Assembly (NCBI RefSeq): GCF_013204845.1 | Contig: NZ_JABMKY010000005.1 | Coordinates: 124,001 to 188,000 of the forward strand | Direction of reading: 5' to 3' | Source: Paenibacillus qinlingensis | GTDB lineage: Bacteria > Bacillota > Bacilli > Paenibacillales > NBRC-103111 | DNA length: 64,000 nucleotides | Shown here: one piece after another, positions 31,126 through 39,117 of the stretch | Layout: every line of letters starts with the position of its first letter | How positions within the stretch are numbered: the stretch's first letter is position 1 | Made by a program: the position numbers and the translations under genes | Notes under the pieces: model-generated | Seen by the model: only the letters and a program-made list of their open reading frames with translations | Database searches by the model: none | What the model was told of the DNA's origin: nothing

Positions 31126-32667
31126 TTATCGTTTGCTGTGTTTCATTTTGTACATGGCCTCATCCGCTTTTTTCATTAATTGAGTGATATCCGTCGCATC
31201 TCTGGGGTAGAGACTGACGCCAGAACTAAATGAAATGTCAATATGAATATCCTCATATTGAAAAGGGAGTTTGTATAAAAGAGATAATTTTTCACTGATA
31301 AACGTGTCTAATTCAATGTATTCAGGCATGGATGAAAGGACCCACACAAATTCGTCTCCACCGATACGCCCAATAATATCACCGGGTTGAACGCAGGTTT
31401 CCAAAATTTGTGCAAAATGCTTCAGATATAGATCTCCAACGTAATGACCATATCCATCGTTAATCGGTTTGAAACGATCCAAGTCGATTAAGATTAAGGC
31501 GAACGATTCATGAATCCTAAACTTGTGCAACAACTGCTCTTGAAGGGCAGCTCGATTATAAAGATTTGTAAGCGAATCATGGTGCGCTAAATATTTGTAG
31601 TTTTGCTCTGATTTAAATAATTTACGTTCCGTATCCTTCAACGAAGTAACGTCAGTTAGGTGCATGACAAATAGTTTCTCATTGGTTTCCTCGATCAATT
31701 CTAGGCCTATTATAAAGTCCAGATCACCTTTAGGTGAATTGACGATCTGGGCCTCCCACTGCACTTCGTTCTCTCGTTGAACCCGCGCCATTCTAGCTGG
31801 GAGACTCAACCTGTCATCAAACTGAAAATGGCTCATGATGTCAGAGTCAGCAATACCCGAAAGCCATTGTTTCGCCCTGGGGTTCATTTCTTTGATTTCT
31901 CCCTTTTCGTCCAGTAGCAAAATGCCTGTAGGTGCCGATTGGAAAAGATTATGAAAGAGCTTTCGGTAATCTGGCATAATGTCATATTTACCAATTAAGT
32001 GACGAAGGGCAATCGCCCAGAACAAATAGCCGATAAAAAATAAAATCATGGCATTCCGAGTAGTTACTATTTTAAATTGTAAGAGAGAGGTGACCATGAC
32101 AAACCAGGCAAAAAGTAAGAATAAACTGAGAAGCATGGAACGAAGAGACTTCTTATGCTTTAATTCACGAGTTCGATACCAAGAGATAGAGAGAATCACA
32201 ACCGAAATCAGAATATACCCTGCAACGAAGAGAACGGTAAGAAGCAGAAAAAGCGGATCAAGCGGACTTCGTCCATCAGTCACATTCATATTGTATAAGA
32301 CGCGATGATCTCTGGTACTTAGAAAATACAGCCATAATACGTAGGGGGCCGCGTAAAAAAGTGGCAAGTATCGCTTCAAGTGCGATGTAGTTGGACTTCC
32401 AAAGAGTATACTAAGGTGCACCAAACAGCATATGACTAACAGAAGCATAGGGCTATTGCCATAAAGAACAATTTGCATTTGATATTGTGGCAGTAAGGAC
32501 GTTTTAATATATTCTCCTAAGAAATATAGCTGAAAAGCAAGCATGAGAATAGCCGCAATTCGGTTCATCATACTATTCATATTTCGGTGAATTAACGTGA
32601 TTGCCATGTAAAAGAAGAAAAAAGTAGGGAGTAAAATCGTTAGGAAGTCTAAAAAAAGTTCATTCAT
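31126..32667 (-). CDS. Membrane-bound PAS-GGDEF diguanylate cyclase
   Basis: The N-terminal half has about seven hydrophobic segments (residues 5-235), like the histidine-kinase N-terminal 7TM sensor. A PAS domain (about 240-345) and a GGDEF domain (about 350-513) follow, with the catalytic motif RIGGDEFVWV and the substrate region LIDLDRFKPINDGYGH. It should make cyclic di-GMP in response to a membrane signal. The inhibitory I-site RxxD expected five residues before GGDEF reads QPGD, so product inhibition is probably lost. There is no EAL domain. It is a monocistronic minus-strand gene with TAAGGA upstream of its ATG; a weak TTGCTT/TAATGT promoter candidate lies at 32721-32750. Confidence 0.9.
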   Translation of the reverse strand: MNELFLDFLTILLPTFFFFYMAITLIHRNMNSMMNRIAAILMLAFQLYFLGEYIKTSLLPQYQMQIVLYGNSPMLLLVICCLVHLSILFGSPTTSHLKRYLPLFYAAPYVLWLYFLSTRDHRVLYNMNVTDGRSPLDPLFLLLTVLFVAGYILISVVILSISWYRTRELKHKKSLRSMLLSLFLLFAWFVMVTSLLQFKIVTTRNAMILFFIGYLFWAIALRHLIGKYDIMPDYRKLFHNLFQSAPTGILLLDEKGEIKEMNPRAKQWLSGIADSDIMSHFQFDDRLSLPARMARVQRENEVQWEAQIVNSPKGDLDFIIGLELIEETNEKLFVMHLTDVTSLKDTERKLFKSEQNYKYLAHHDSLTNLYNRAALQEQLLHKFRIHESFALILIDLDRFKPINDGYGHYVGDLYLKHFAQILETCVQPGDIIGRIGGDEFVWVLSSMPEYIELDTFISEKLSLLYKLPFQYEDIHIDISFSSGVSLYPRDATDITQLMKKADEAMYKMKHSKR

Positions 32668-32837
32668 TTGAGATATTCCTTATCGTCGTTATGTAGTGGA
32701 ATATGGTGTGTTTCATTCTCACATTAGCATGAATTTTACTAAAGAAGCAATGTAGAAAAACAACGGGGTTTGGATGACAGCAACGTTTTCAATTAACAGG
32801 CCAGATCCTTATAATTAATCTTTCCGCCGCGAACGGA

Positions 32838-32867
32838 TTGACAGTTATTGGGTTCGACTCGTATGAT
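32838..32867 (+). promoter_or_regulatory. Near-consensus sigma-A promoter for leader ORF and RNA-repair operon
   Basis: TTGACA (32838-32843), an 18-base spacer, then TATGAT (32862-32867). This is one of the clearest promoters in the window. Transcription would begin near 32874, just before the strong AAAGGAGG at 32884-32891. The region 32668-32837 upstream shows no gene. Confidence 0.75.
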
Positions 32868-32899
32868 GTTTGTAAATGAATGGAAAGGAGGCCGACGAT

Positions 32900-32989
32900 A
32901 TGATTCGCAAACAAATTTCTATGAATAAACCGACAACTGAAAAGCAAGTCATACCATCGGTCTCAACCGGACTTGTGACGAATACGTAG
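32900..32989 (+). CDS. 29-codon small ORF, possible leader peptide
   Basis: ATG 32900 to TAG 32987. It has AAAGGAGG eight bases upstream and a near-consensus promoter, which supports real translation. The peptide starts MIRKQISMNK and ends STGLVTNT: a basic N-terminus, no cysteine, Thr/Ser/Val-rich C-terminal half and no membrane segment. The stop codon is embedded in a small hairpin (TAGGTG ... CGCCTA, 32987-33009), and the terminator at 33026 follows. The arrangement suggests a leader peptide controlling read-through into rtcB, but a stand-alone small protein is equally possible. I do not recognise a family. Confidence 0.55.
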   Translation: MIRKQISMNKPTTEKQVIPSVSTGLVTNT

Positions 32990-33025
32990 GTGCTCTTGGA
33001 GTACGCCTAGTTTAAATTTGACATG

Positions 33026-33061
33026 AAAAAGCCGTAGACGATGTAGGTCTACGGCTTTTTT
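33026..33061 (+). terminator. Terminator or attenuator ahead of rtcB
   Basis: AAAAAGCCGTAGAC (33026-33039) pairs with GTCTACGGCTTTTT (33047-33060) around a short GATGTAG loop, ending in six Ts. It lies between the small ORF and rtcB, whose own ribosome binding site (AGAGGA) is at about 33080. With no convincing promoter after it, rtcB expression would depend on read-through. It is a near-copy of the terminator at 13093. Confidence 0.85.
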
Positions 33062-33093
33062 GCGTCCAGATAACAAGAAAAGAGGATAAAAGA

Positions 33094-34515
33094 ATGATAG
33101 AAAATTATTATCAAGAGGTCCAGCTGCCAGCGGGAGTTGTTCATGTATACGCAGGACCTGAGTTATTTAAAGCTTTAGATTATCAAGTATTTCAGATGGC
33201 CAACAACAATTTGCAGATACCTAATCAAGTCTATATGAGCTATACGCCTGACGTACATGTCGGTGTGGGTACTTGTATAGGTACGACAGCGGTATGGAAT
33301 ACCCATAACGGATTTGTATCACCATCTATTGTCGGTAGCGATATAGGGTGTGGCATGCGCGTGCATATGACGAATTTGCATAAGGATGAACTGAAAGATG
33401 TGAAGCTGCGCCGCAAACTGGTGAAGACCATCGAGAAGTATTTACCCGTTGAAGACCATGCGCGCGGCCATTTCTCGGATATCCGGTTGGAGAGCATCGT
33501 CACCAAAGGACTGCACGGTTTACCGAAGAAGTATATGCCCGACGGCTATACGCCTCGCAAGGCAACATCGCTTACGCATGTGGAGAGCAGTAAATTTACG
33601 TTGGATGAAAATGCATTGAATCGATTTCCAGACCATGTTTGGCATCGCTCGCATCGTCAGCTTGGGACGCTGGGGAATGGGAACCATTTTGCCGAAATTC
33701 AGTCGGTAGAGATTGCGGAAGAGAACCGGGAGGTGGCTGAAGCTTGGGGGCTTTTCGATGGTCAAGTGGTCATCATGATTCACACAGGCTCCCGTGCATG
33801 GGGTGGATCTGTAAGTCAGTATTGCAGTAGTGATATGTTAAAGGTGATGAAGATGAATGGATTAGGAACAGCTGATCCTAAGCTGTTATTTGCACCTTTA
33901 GAACATCCAGCAGCCGAGACCTATGTCAATCTCATGTATTCAGCACTCAATTATGCGGTTGTCAATCGCCATCTGATTGCCTATGCCATACGAGAGGCTG
34001 GTAAAGATGTATTCGGCTCAAAGTTTGAAATGACCACGTTGTACGATCTTATGCATAACTATGCATGGGAGGAAAAGCATGATGGGCAGTCCTACTTTGT
34101 TCATCGCAAAGGGGCGACGAGGTCGCTTCCTGCAGGGCATCCTGATAACCCACAGCCTTATCAAACCACAGGTCACCCTGCGCTGATTCCCGGTTCCATG
34201 GGGACCTCCTCCTACATTATGGTGGGAGCACCAGGCGGTAAAGCCAACTTCCACTCCATTTGTCATGGAGCAGGGCGAATTCGCTCTCGCAGTGCGACGA
34301 AAAGGTTGATAACACTGAATGAATTTGCCTCTTCCATGCGAGTGGGGACGGATGAGGAAATTGTCGTCAACCAAAGATCATTAGAGTCGATCCTAGATGA
34401 ATCGCCGCAAGCTTATAAAGATGTTGATCAAATTATTGAAAGTGTCGTCGGAGCGGGATTGGCTGAAGTTGTAGCTAAATGTAAGCCCATGGCGACAGTA
34501 AAAGGTGCTAAATGA
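33094..34515 (+). CDS. rtcB: RtcB-type RNA-splicing ligase
   Basis: Joins RNA 2',3'-cyclic-phosphate or 3'-phosphate ends to 5'-OH ends using GTP and Mn2+. Family motifs are clear: VGSDIGCGMR with metal-binding Cys86, GTLGNGNHFAEI, IHTGSRAWGG, IPGSMGTSSYIM, and the guanylylated His in ICHGAGR (H391). The 473-residue length is normal. It has no signal peptide and acts in the cytoplasm. Its stop overlaps the start of the AAA ATPase by four bases (ATGA), so the two are translationally coupled. It heads an operon with kptA and tatD, which fits repair or processing of RNA broken by endonucleases. Confidence 0.95.
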   Translation: MIENYYQEVQLPAGVVHVYAGPELFKALDYQVFQMANNNLQIPNQVYMSYTPDVHVGVGTCIGTTAVWNTHNGFVSPSIVGSDIGCGMRVHMTNLHKDELKDVKLRRKLVKTIEKYLPVEDHARGHFSDIRLESIVTKGLHGLPKKYMPDGYTPRKATSLTHVESSKFTLDENALNRFPDHVWHRSHRQLGTLGNGNHFAEIQSVEIAEENREVAEAWGLFDGQVVIMIHTGSRAWGGSVSQYCSSDMLKVMKMNGLGTADPKLLFAPLEHPAAETYVNLMYSALNYAVVNRHLIAYAIREAGKDVFGSKFEMTTLYDLMHNYAWEEKHDGQSYFVHRKGATRSLPAGHPDNPQPYQTTGHPALIPGSMGTSSYIMVGAPGGKANFHSICHGAGRIRSRSATKRLITLNEFASSMRVGTDEEIVVNQRSLESILDESPQAYKDVDQIIESVVGAGLAEVVAKCKPMATVKGAK

Positions 34516-35822
34516 GACATGAACAAAGTGTAAAAGTGAATGAAGTATCAGCGGCAGTAACAGCTCCGATTAGGTCGGAAGGCAACTCGCCTAAAGCCTA
34601 TGGGGACTATGTGTATGTATTAGAACGAATTCAAGGTGTGCTGGAGAAGAAGTATGGTCATGACTTTGTAACCTATTTGAGTGAAGATAGGAAAGAGGAG
34701 TATTGGGAGCTGCTTGAACAAGATGTGAAGGCAGGGTCAACGGATGTGCAATTTGTCACTAGAATCTACGACCGAATGGAGTCACGTGCGTTCGGAATGG
34801 ACGGGGAAAATGATGCTGCGGCATATCGAACGTATCCTACTCTGCGGAACAACGTTTTTGCTTACCCGTCCTGGGGAATTGCATTAGCTAGAGTACCTAT
34901 CTTTCGCTTGAATGGCGTTGGAGCAGAGGATTTTGTTTTCGCCGTGGATGATGCGAGTCTACTGCGTTTTCTAGAACACGCAAGGCAGCGGCGCAGGGAA
35001 TTAGACCGTAGACAAGTGACCGTTTTCACGGATGGACCTCATGGCATGGAAAAAGAACTGGCGCCAATCACACGCATGGTTGAGCGTTCAGATGTCATCA
35101 TGAAGAGCGAAGTGAAAACAGATATTTATCGCGCCATTGATCAGTTTTTTTCGGAAGATCGTGCTTTCTTCAAAGCATATGAGCTTCCTTACAAAAGAGG
35201 CATCCTGCTCTATGGGAAGCCCGGAAATGGAAAGACAACGCTCGTCAAATCGATTGCCGGCAGCGTCAAAGCTCCTGTTGCTTATTGGCAAATAACCGAG
35301 AATACGGGGAGTGAATCTATTCAAGAGGCATTTGAAGCTGCGGCTAAAATGGCACCGATGATTCTTGTCATCGAAGACATCGATGCGATGCCGCATCGGG
35401 CACGGTCGTACTTTTTAAATATTTTAGATGGCGCGACTTCAAAAGAAGGGATATTCCTCATTGGGACAACGAACTATCCGGAGCAAATTGATCCAGCACT
35501 TATGAACCGGGCAGGGAGATTTGACCGTGCTTACGAAATTAAGCTTCCAGACTTAGATCTGAGACAGACATATTTGGAGCAAAAGGGGATCGGGAAGCTT
35601 TTGAATGAAGAGTTGATCCGCGTAACGGCGAAGCAAACAGAAGGGTTTACTTTTGCCCAGTTAAATGAATTGTATGTATCTGCTGCGCTTCAGTGGCACT
35701 ACGAGCAAACGGTGGATATCGAGAAACTGGTGAAATCGATGAAATCGGATCTGCATAAAGGGCAGACGATGTCATGGATGAAAGAGGAGTCGGATGTGAG
35801 GGTTGGATTTTTGGTTAGTTGA
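34512..35822 (+). CDS. BCS1-like AAA ATPase of RNA-repair operon
   Basis: 436 residues. The N-terminal about 195 residues form an uncharacterised domain without membrane segments. The C-terminal AAA module has Walker A GKPGNGKTT (K241), Walker B MILVIEDIDAMP, sensor-1 region LIGTTNYPEQID and arginine finger RAGRFDR, followed by a small helical lid. BCS1/FtsH-like AAA proteins remodel protein substrates as hexamers. The four-base overlap with rtcB suggests that it acts on RtcB, on the RNA-protein complex being repaired, or as a chaperone for loading. No peptidase domain is present. The link to RNA repair is inferred only from the operon. Confidence 0.85.
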   Translation: MRHEQSVKVNEVSAAVTAPIRSEGNSPKAYGDYVYVLERIQGVLEKKYGHDFVTYLSEDRKEEYWELLEQDVKAGSTDVQFVTRIYDRMESRAFGMDGENDAAAYRTYPTLRNNVFAYPSWGIALARVPIFRLNGVGAEDFVFAVDDASLLRFLEHARQRRRELDRRQVTVFTDGPHGMEKELAPITRMVERSDVIMKSEVKTDIYRAIDQFFSEDRAFFKAYELPYKRGILLYGKPGNGKTTLVKSIAGSVKAPVAYWQITENTGSESIQEAFEAAAKMAPMILVIEDIDAMPHRARSYFLNILDGATSKEGIFLIGTTNYPEQIDPALMNRAGRFDRAYEIKLPDLDLRQTYLEQKGIGKLLNEELIRVTAKQTEGFTFAQLNELYVSAALQWHYEQTVDIEKLVKSMKSDLHKGQTMSWMKEESDVRVGFLVS

Positions 35823-35868
35823 GTAAATAGTTATTGAAAATGAATATAAATTTTAGGACGTGATTCAG

Positions 35869-36447
35869 ATGTTACAGGATAACATGCAAACAAAATTAAG
35901 TAAGTTTATGAGTAAAATACTGCGGCATTCGCCAGAAGAATTCGGGCTGAGCCTAGATCCTACGGATGGTTCCTGTACGGTTGCCGAATTAATGGAAGTT
36001 TTTCGTGTACAGACAAAGTGGTCGAAAATTAGCGAAAGTGACGTTAAAGAAGTTGTTGCGCGGTGTGAAAAGCAACGCTTTGAGATTATCGGCGATCGAA
36101 TCCGAGCTCGTTATGGGCATAGCCATGATAAAGTTAGCTATCCAGCGGCAATACCGCCAAACGTGCTCTATCACGGTACCAATGTGCAGGCTGCTCCTAC
36201 AATTTTAGAACAAGGATTACGTTCCATGCATCGTCAATATGTTCATTTGTCTGAAGGACTTCATTTTGCAACACTTGCTGGTAAACGAAGAGGGGAATTA
36301 ATTATTGTAGCCATTGATACGGAGAAAGCTTCCCAAGCAGGAGTGGTCTTCTATTATGCAGGGAATGAAGTATGGCTGGCAGACGCCGTTCCGGCCGAGT
36401 TCTGCCGCGTCAATGACAATTCAGAGGTGGTGCAGTACCATGAGTAA
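35869..36447 (+). CDS. kptA: KptA/Tpt1 RNA 2'-phosphotransferase
   Basis: Removes an internal RNA 2'-phosphate by transfer to NAD+, giving ADP-ribose 1'',2''-cyclic phosphate and nicotinamide. Motifs of the Tpt1 family are all visible: LSKFMSKILRHSPEEFGL at the N-terminus, RIRARYGHS (catalytic Arg/His region), LYHGT in the NAD-binding half, and YVHLSEG. Length (192 residues) is usual. GTG 35860, ATG 35869 and ATG 35884 are possible starts; AGGA spacing favours 35869. In fungi Tpt1 finishes tRNA splicing. In this operon it could erase 2'-phosphates left at repaired junctions. Its last codons overlap the tatD start. Confidence 0.93.
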   Translation: MLQDNMQTKLSKFMSKILRHSPEEFGLSLDPTDGSCTVAELMEVFRVQTKWSKISESDVKEVVARCEKQRFEIIGDRIRARYGHSHDKVSYPAAIPPNVLYHGTNVQAAPTILEQGLRSMHRQYVHLSEGLHFATLAGKRRGELIIVAIDTEKASQAGVVFYYAGNEVWLADAVPAEFCRVNDNSEVVQYHE

Positions 36448-37240
36448 TCAACTTATCGACATTGGTGTTAACTTAATGCATCGCTCGTTTGATCAGGACC
36501 GCGAAGAAGTGGTTACCAGAGCGCTTGAAGCAGGAGTAACCCCACTTTTATTGACTGGCACGAGCCTAAGAAGCAGCGATGAAGCGTCGCGATTTGCAGG
36601 TGAATTTCCTGGGAAATTATTTGCAACGGCAGGGATACATCCACACGACACGCGCAATTGCAAAGAGCATACGATTACTAAGTTGCGTCAGTTGGCGAAG
36701 AAGCCGCAAGTGGTTGCCATTGGTGAATGTGGACTGGATTATAACCGCGATTTCTCACCTCGCGATGTTCAGCGGAAATGGTTTGAGGAACAGATTAAGC
36801 TGGCCTGCGAGCTGCAAATGCCGCTTTTCCTACATGAACGAGAAGCACATTATGATTTTGTTCGCATACTGAAGCCGTATGTCGGTTCAATCAATAAGGC
36901 TGTTGTCCATTGTTTTACAGGATCACTGCAAGAGCTTCAGGTATATTTGCAGTTAGGATTTTATATCGGAATCACAGGCTGGATTTGCGATGAACGTAGA
37001 GGCAAGCACCTGCGTGATCTTGTGAAGCAGGTACCTCTTGACCGTTTGATGCTAGAAACAGATGCCCCTTTTCTTACACCTCGGGATTTGCCCGTTAAGC
37101 CGCAGGATGGCCGGAATGAGCCGGCATTTCTTCCGCATATCGCTGCGACAGTTGCTGCATGCCTTGGTCTAACTCCCAAGGAAGTTGCGGATTCAACTGC
37201 ACAAACGACAAGGGATTTTTTTGGAAGGATGCATATATGA
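36440..37240 (+). CDS. tatD: TatD-type metal-dependent nuclease
   Basis: Amidohydrolase-fold 3'-5' exonuclease of 266 residues. Metal ligands are in IDIGVNL-type N-terminal motif, GIHPHD, IGECGLDYNRDF, PLFLHERE, VVHCFTG and ETDAPFL. The segment YIGITGWICDERRG and the PRDL/KPQDGRNEP end are like E. coli TatD itself rather than the YabD/TatD group usual in Bacilli. The reading frame is open upstream to 36314 but ATG 36440 has AGGTGG before it and overlaps the kptA stop by eight bases, implying coupling. A TatD exonuclease that works on RNA or DNA 3' ends would fit end-cleaning in an RNA-repair operon, by inference. Confidence 0.92.
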   Translation: MSNQLIDIGVNLMHRSFDQDREEVVTRALEAGVTPLLLTGTSLRSSDEASRFAGEFPGKLFATAGIHPHDTRNCKEHTITKLRQLAKKPQVVAIGECGLDYNRDFSPRDVQRKWFEEQIKLACELQMPLFLHEREAHYDFVRILKPYVGSINKAVVHCFTGSLQELQVYLQLGFYIGITGWICDERRGKHLRDLVKQVPLDRLMLETDAPFLTPRDLPVKPQDGRNEPAFLPHIAATVAACLGLTPKEVADSTAQTTRDFFGRMHI

Positions 37241-37281
37241 GGTCGATATGTGGACATCTACGTCTCCCTTCGAGTCAAATA

Positions 37282-37310
37282 TTTACAAAATTAACAAATA
37301 AACTTGTAAT
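37282..37310 (+). promoter_or_regulatory. Promoter ahead of phosphoesterase-glpP
   Basis: TTTACA (37282-37287), 17-base spacer, TGTAAT (37305-37310): five of six matches to consensus at each box. It lies in the 148-base gap after tatD, so the next genes are a new transcription unit. Confidence 0.55.
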
Positions 37311-37388
37311 TAGATTTAATACTCGCTATCTATCATTAACGAAGTGATGGCATCACATCCAATTTTGATAGAGAGTAGGAGAGAAATT

Positions 37389-38234
37389 ATGAAACTAGTA
37401 CTGATGGGAGATCTACATTATCACCAGATTGATGAAGCAATTCCAGGATGGTTAGAAGCGCGCAATGATTTCTATCAAACATTTCTGGAACGATTTTTGG
37501 AACTTGAAGGAGATGCTCATATTTCGGTAGGGGATCTTACCAATTATGGACATTCGTCGGAGCTGCAAGAAGTTTATGAGATCATACGAAAAGGTGGAAG
37601 AACATTTTATCATGCTTTGGGAAATCACGATCTGTACGCACAAACAAGGAGAGAAGTACTTGAAATAAGCGGACAATCTCGCTATCACGCAGTAACCACG
37701 GAGCAAGCCATTCTTGTATTTCTAGATACGGCGAAAGAGATGGATTTTGAGGATTGGGGAGGATGGGTTGACGAAGAGCAATTGACATGGTTTGAAGAAG
37801 TCATTGAGGCATCCGGGACAACACCAGTACTCGTATTTGCTCATCATCCTGTACATAATACGACAACCAATTCGGATAAAGAAAAAGGATCTATTCATCC
37901 TCATATTGACATGTGGAAGATTTTAAGCAAGAAAGAAGGCATTGGCTTGTATGTCAACGGTCATACGCATATTGATTCCATTGTTAAGCAGAATAACTGG
38001 ACGTTTGTACAACTATCGGCATGTCTGGATCAGCACGGGTTACGGATTGTGAAGATTGAGCAAGACGAAATACGTATATCAGCTGTTGACCTATCAGACT
38101 CCGCTTTAACAGAGAATGTAGCGATGTTGTACAACAATATGAAGCATTTTAGTCATAATCCTAACGCGCGTGGAACAGATTCGGATCGAGAATGCAGGAT
38201 CTCTTTACGGATAGCTGCAGAGCAGAATAGGTAG
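37389..38234 (+). CDS. Calcineurin-like metallophosphoesterase
   Basis: Binuclear-metal phosphoesterase of 281 residues. Metal-site motifs appear in the usual order: GDLHYH, VGDLTN, LGNHDLY, FAHHPVH and VNGHTHID. This order and length fit the Icc/GpdQ group (cyclic-nucleotide or glycerophosphodiester phosphodiesterases). AGGAG at 37376-37380 selects ATG 37389 over the upstream in-frame ATG 37344. It lies 40 bases before glpP and about 900 bases before a Ugp-type importer, so glycerophosphodiesters are attractive substrates; this is inference. It is cytoplasmic (no signal peptide). Confidence 0.85.
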   Translation: MKLVLMGDLHYHQIDEAIPGWLEARNDFYQTFLERFLELEGDAHISVGDLTNYGHSSELQEVYEIIRKGGRTFYHALGNHDLYAQTRREVLEISGQSRYHAVTTEQAILVFLDTAKEMDFEDWGGWVDEEQLTWFEEVIEASGTTPVLVFAHHPVHNTTTNSDKEKGSIHPHIDMWKILSKKEGIGLYVNGHTHIDSIVKQNNWTFVQLSACLDQHGLRIVKIEQDEIRISAVDLSDSALTENVAMLYNNMKHFSHNPNARGTDSDRECRISLRIAAEQNR

Positions 38235-38274
38235 TTGTTCTGAAAGCAACCAGCAATTTAGGAGGTGTTGATGC

Positions 38275-38907
38275 TTGAAGAAGCATTTGCATGATGAAAG
38301 TGGTCTATTTTTTGAAAGATTACGCTCTCACCGGATGGTTGCTTCCATCAAGGAACCGAAACAAATCGAAATTGCCTTATCCCTCAGAAACCAATTAAGC
38401 GGCGTTTTTCTGCTAACAGGGCATATTGGGGTCATCAAAGGGTATGTGGATGTATTCAAAAGTCATCAGTTACCGGTATTTCTGCATATGGAAAAGATAG
38501 GCGGTTTAAGTACCGATTTTTATGGGATGGATTACTTGGCCAAAGTGATTAAACCAACAGGGATCATTACTACGAAAACGAATGTCGTAAAAACGGCGAA
38601 AAAAATGGGGTTATTCACCATTCAACGCTTTTTCTTAGTGGATACCGAAGGGATAGAGAATTTATCCAAGAGTCTTACCCAAATTGAACCCGATATCATT
38701 GAGCTGATGCCAGCGCGAATTCCAGAAATGATCGGGAAAATTAAGAAGTTTACCACCCTCCCGATTATTACCGGAGGGCTGTTGTTTGATCGAAGTCATG
38801 TCATGGAAGTTTTCAAGTATGGCGCAACAGCAGTATCTTCTTCGCAATCGGTACTATGGCATGAAACGTATTCGGAAGAGGAAGAGAAGCTTCGAATTAT
38901 TGTGTGA
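38275..38907 (+). CDS. glpP: GlpP glycerol-3-phosphate-responsive antiterminator
   Basis: RNA-binding antiterminator of 210 residues with a TIM-barrel-like GlpP fold. Recognisable segments are VFLLTGHIGVIKGYV near residue 45, PVFLHMEKIGGLSTD, GIITTKTNVVKTAKKMG, ELMPARIPE and PIITGGLLFDRSHV. When bound to glycerol-3-phosphate it prevents termination in leader mRNAs. The start is TTG 38275 backed by GGAGGTG at 38261-38267. It directly precedes a leader terminator and the ugp-like genes, unlike Bacillus subtilis where glpP stands before glpFK. That placement suggests a local target. Confidence 0.93.
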   Translation: MKKHLHDESGLFFERLRSHRMVASIKEPKQIEIALSLRNQLSGVFLLTGHIGVIKGYVDVFKSHQLPVFLHMEKIGGLSTDFYGMDYLAKVIKPTGIITTKTNVVKTAKKMGLFTIQRFFLVDTEGIENLSKSLTQIEPDIIELMPARIPEMIGKIKKFTTLPIITGGLLFDRSHVMEVFKYGATAVSSSQSVLWHETYSEEEEKLRIIV

Positions 38908-38956
38908 GACAGCCCAGCAGATACTAGCTTTGAATTTTCAAAACATTCACATTGAA

Positions 38957-38985
38957 TTGACACTTGGTTAATACTGGTCGATTAT
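38957..38985 (+). promoter_or_regulatory. Promoter of the ugp-like operon
   Basis: TTGACA (38957-38962), 17-base spacer, GATTAT (38980-38985). The TATGAT three bases downstream of the -10 start is an alternative with a 20-base spacer. Transcription would start about 35 bases before the leader terminator. Confidence 0.45.
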
Positions 38986-39025
38986 GATGAACATGACAAG
39001 TAAATAGCAGTAGGTTGGAGTAATG

Positions 39026-39084
39026 GAGAAGCCTAATTAGCGGTCGACGATAAGTCGGCGGTTGATTTAGGCTTCTTTCTTTTT
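39026..39084 (+). terminator. Leader terminator, candidate GlpP target
   Basis: GAAGCCTAA (39028-39036) pairs with TTAGGCTTC (39067-39075), with an inner CGAC/GTCG hairpin, followed by TTTCTTTTT. It lies between glpP and the binding-protein gene inside the leader, which is the position of GlpP-regulated terminators in glp operons. It could also be a simple glpP terminator. Confidence 0.7.
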
Positions 39085-39117
39085 GGATTGATATCAAAAA
39101 TTAGGAGGAAAATGAAA

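Noticed and set aside
32900-32989. Small ORF as a lanthipeptide or other modified-peptide precursor
   Set aside because: It has no cysteine, and no modification enzyme, protease or exporter lies nearby.
33018-33040. TTGACA at 33018 as a separate rtcB promoter
   Set aside because: The matching -10 position (ATGTAG) is poor and lies inside the terminator hairpin.
33094-37240. RtcB-AAA-KptA-TatD group as an anti-phage defence island
   Set aside because: No defence genes, integrase or mobile-element signs surround it; a housekeeping or stress RNA-repair role is simpler.
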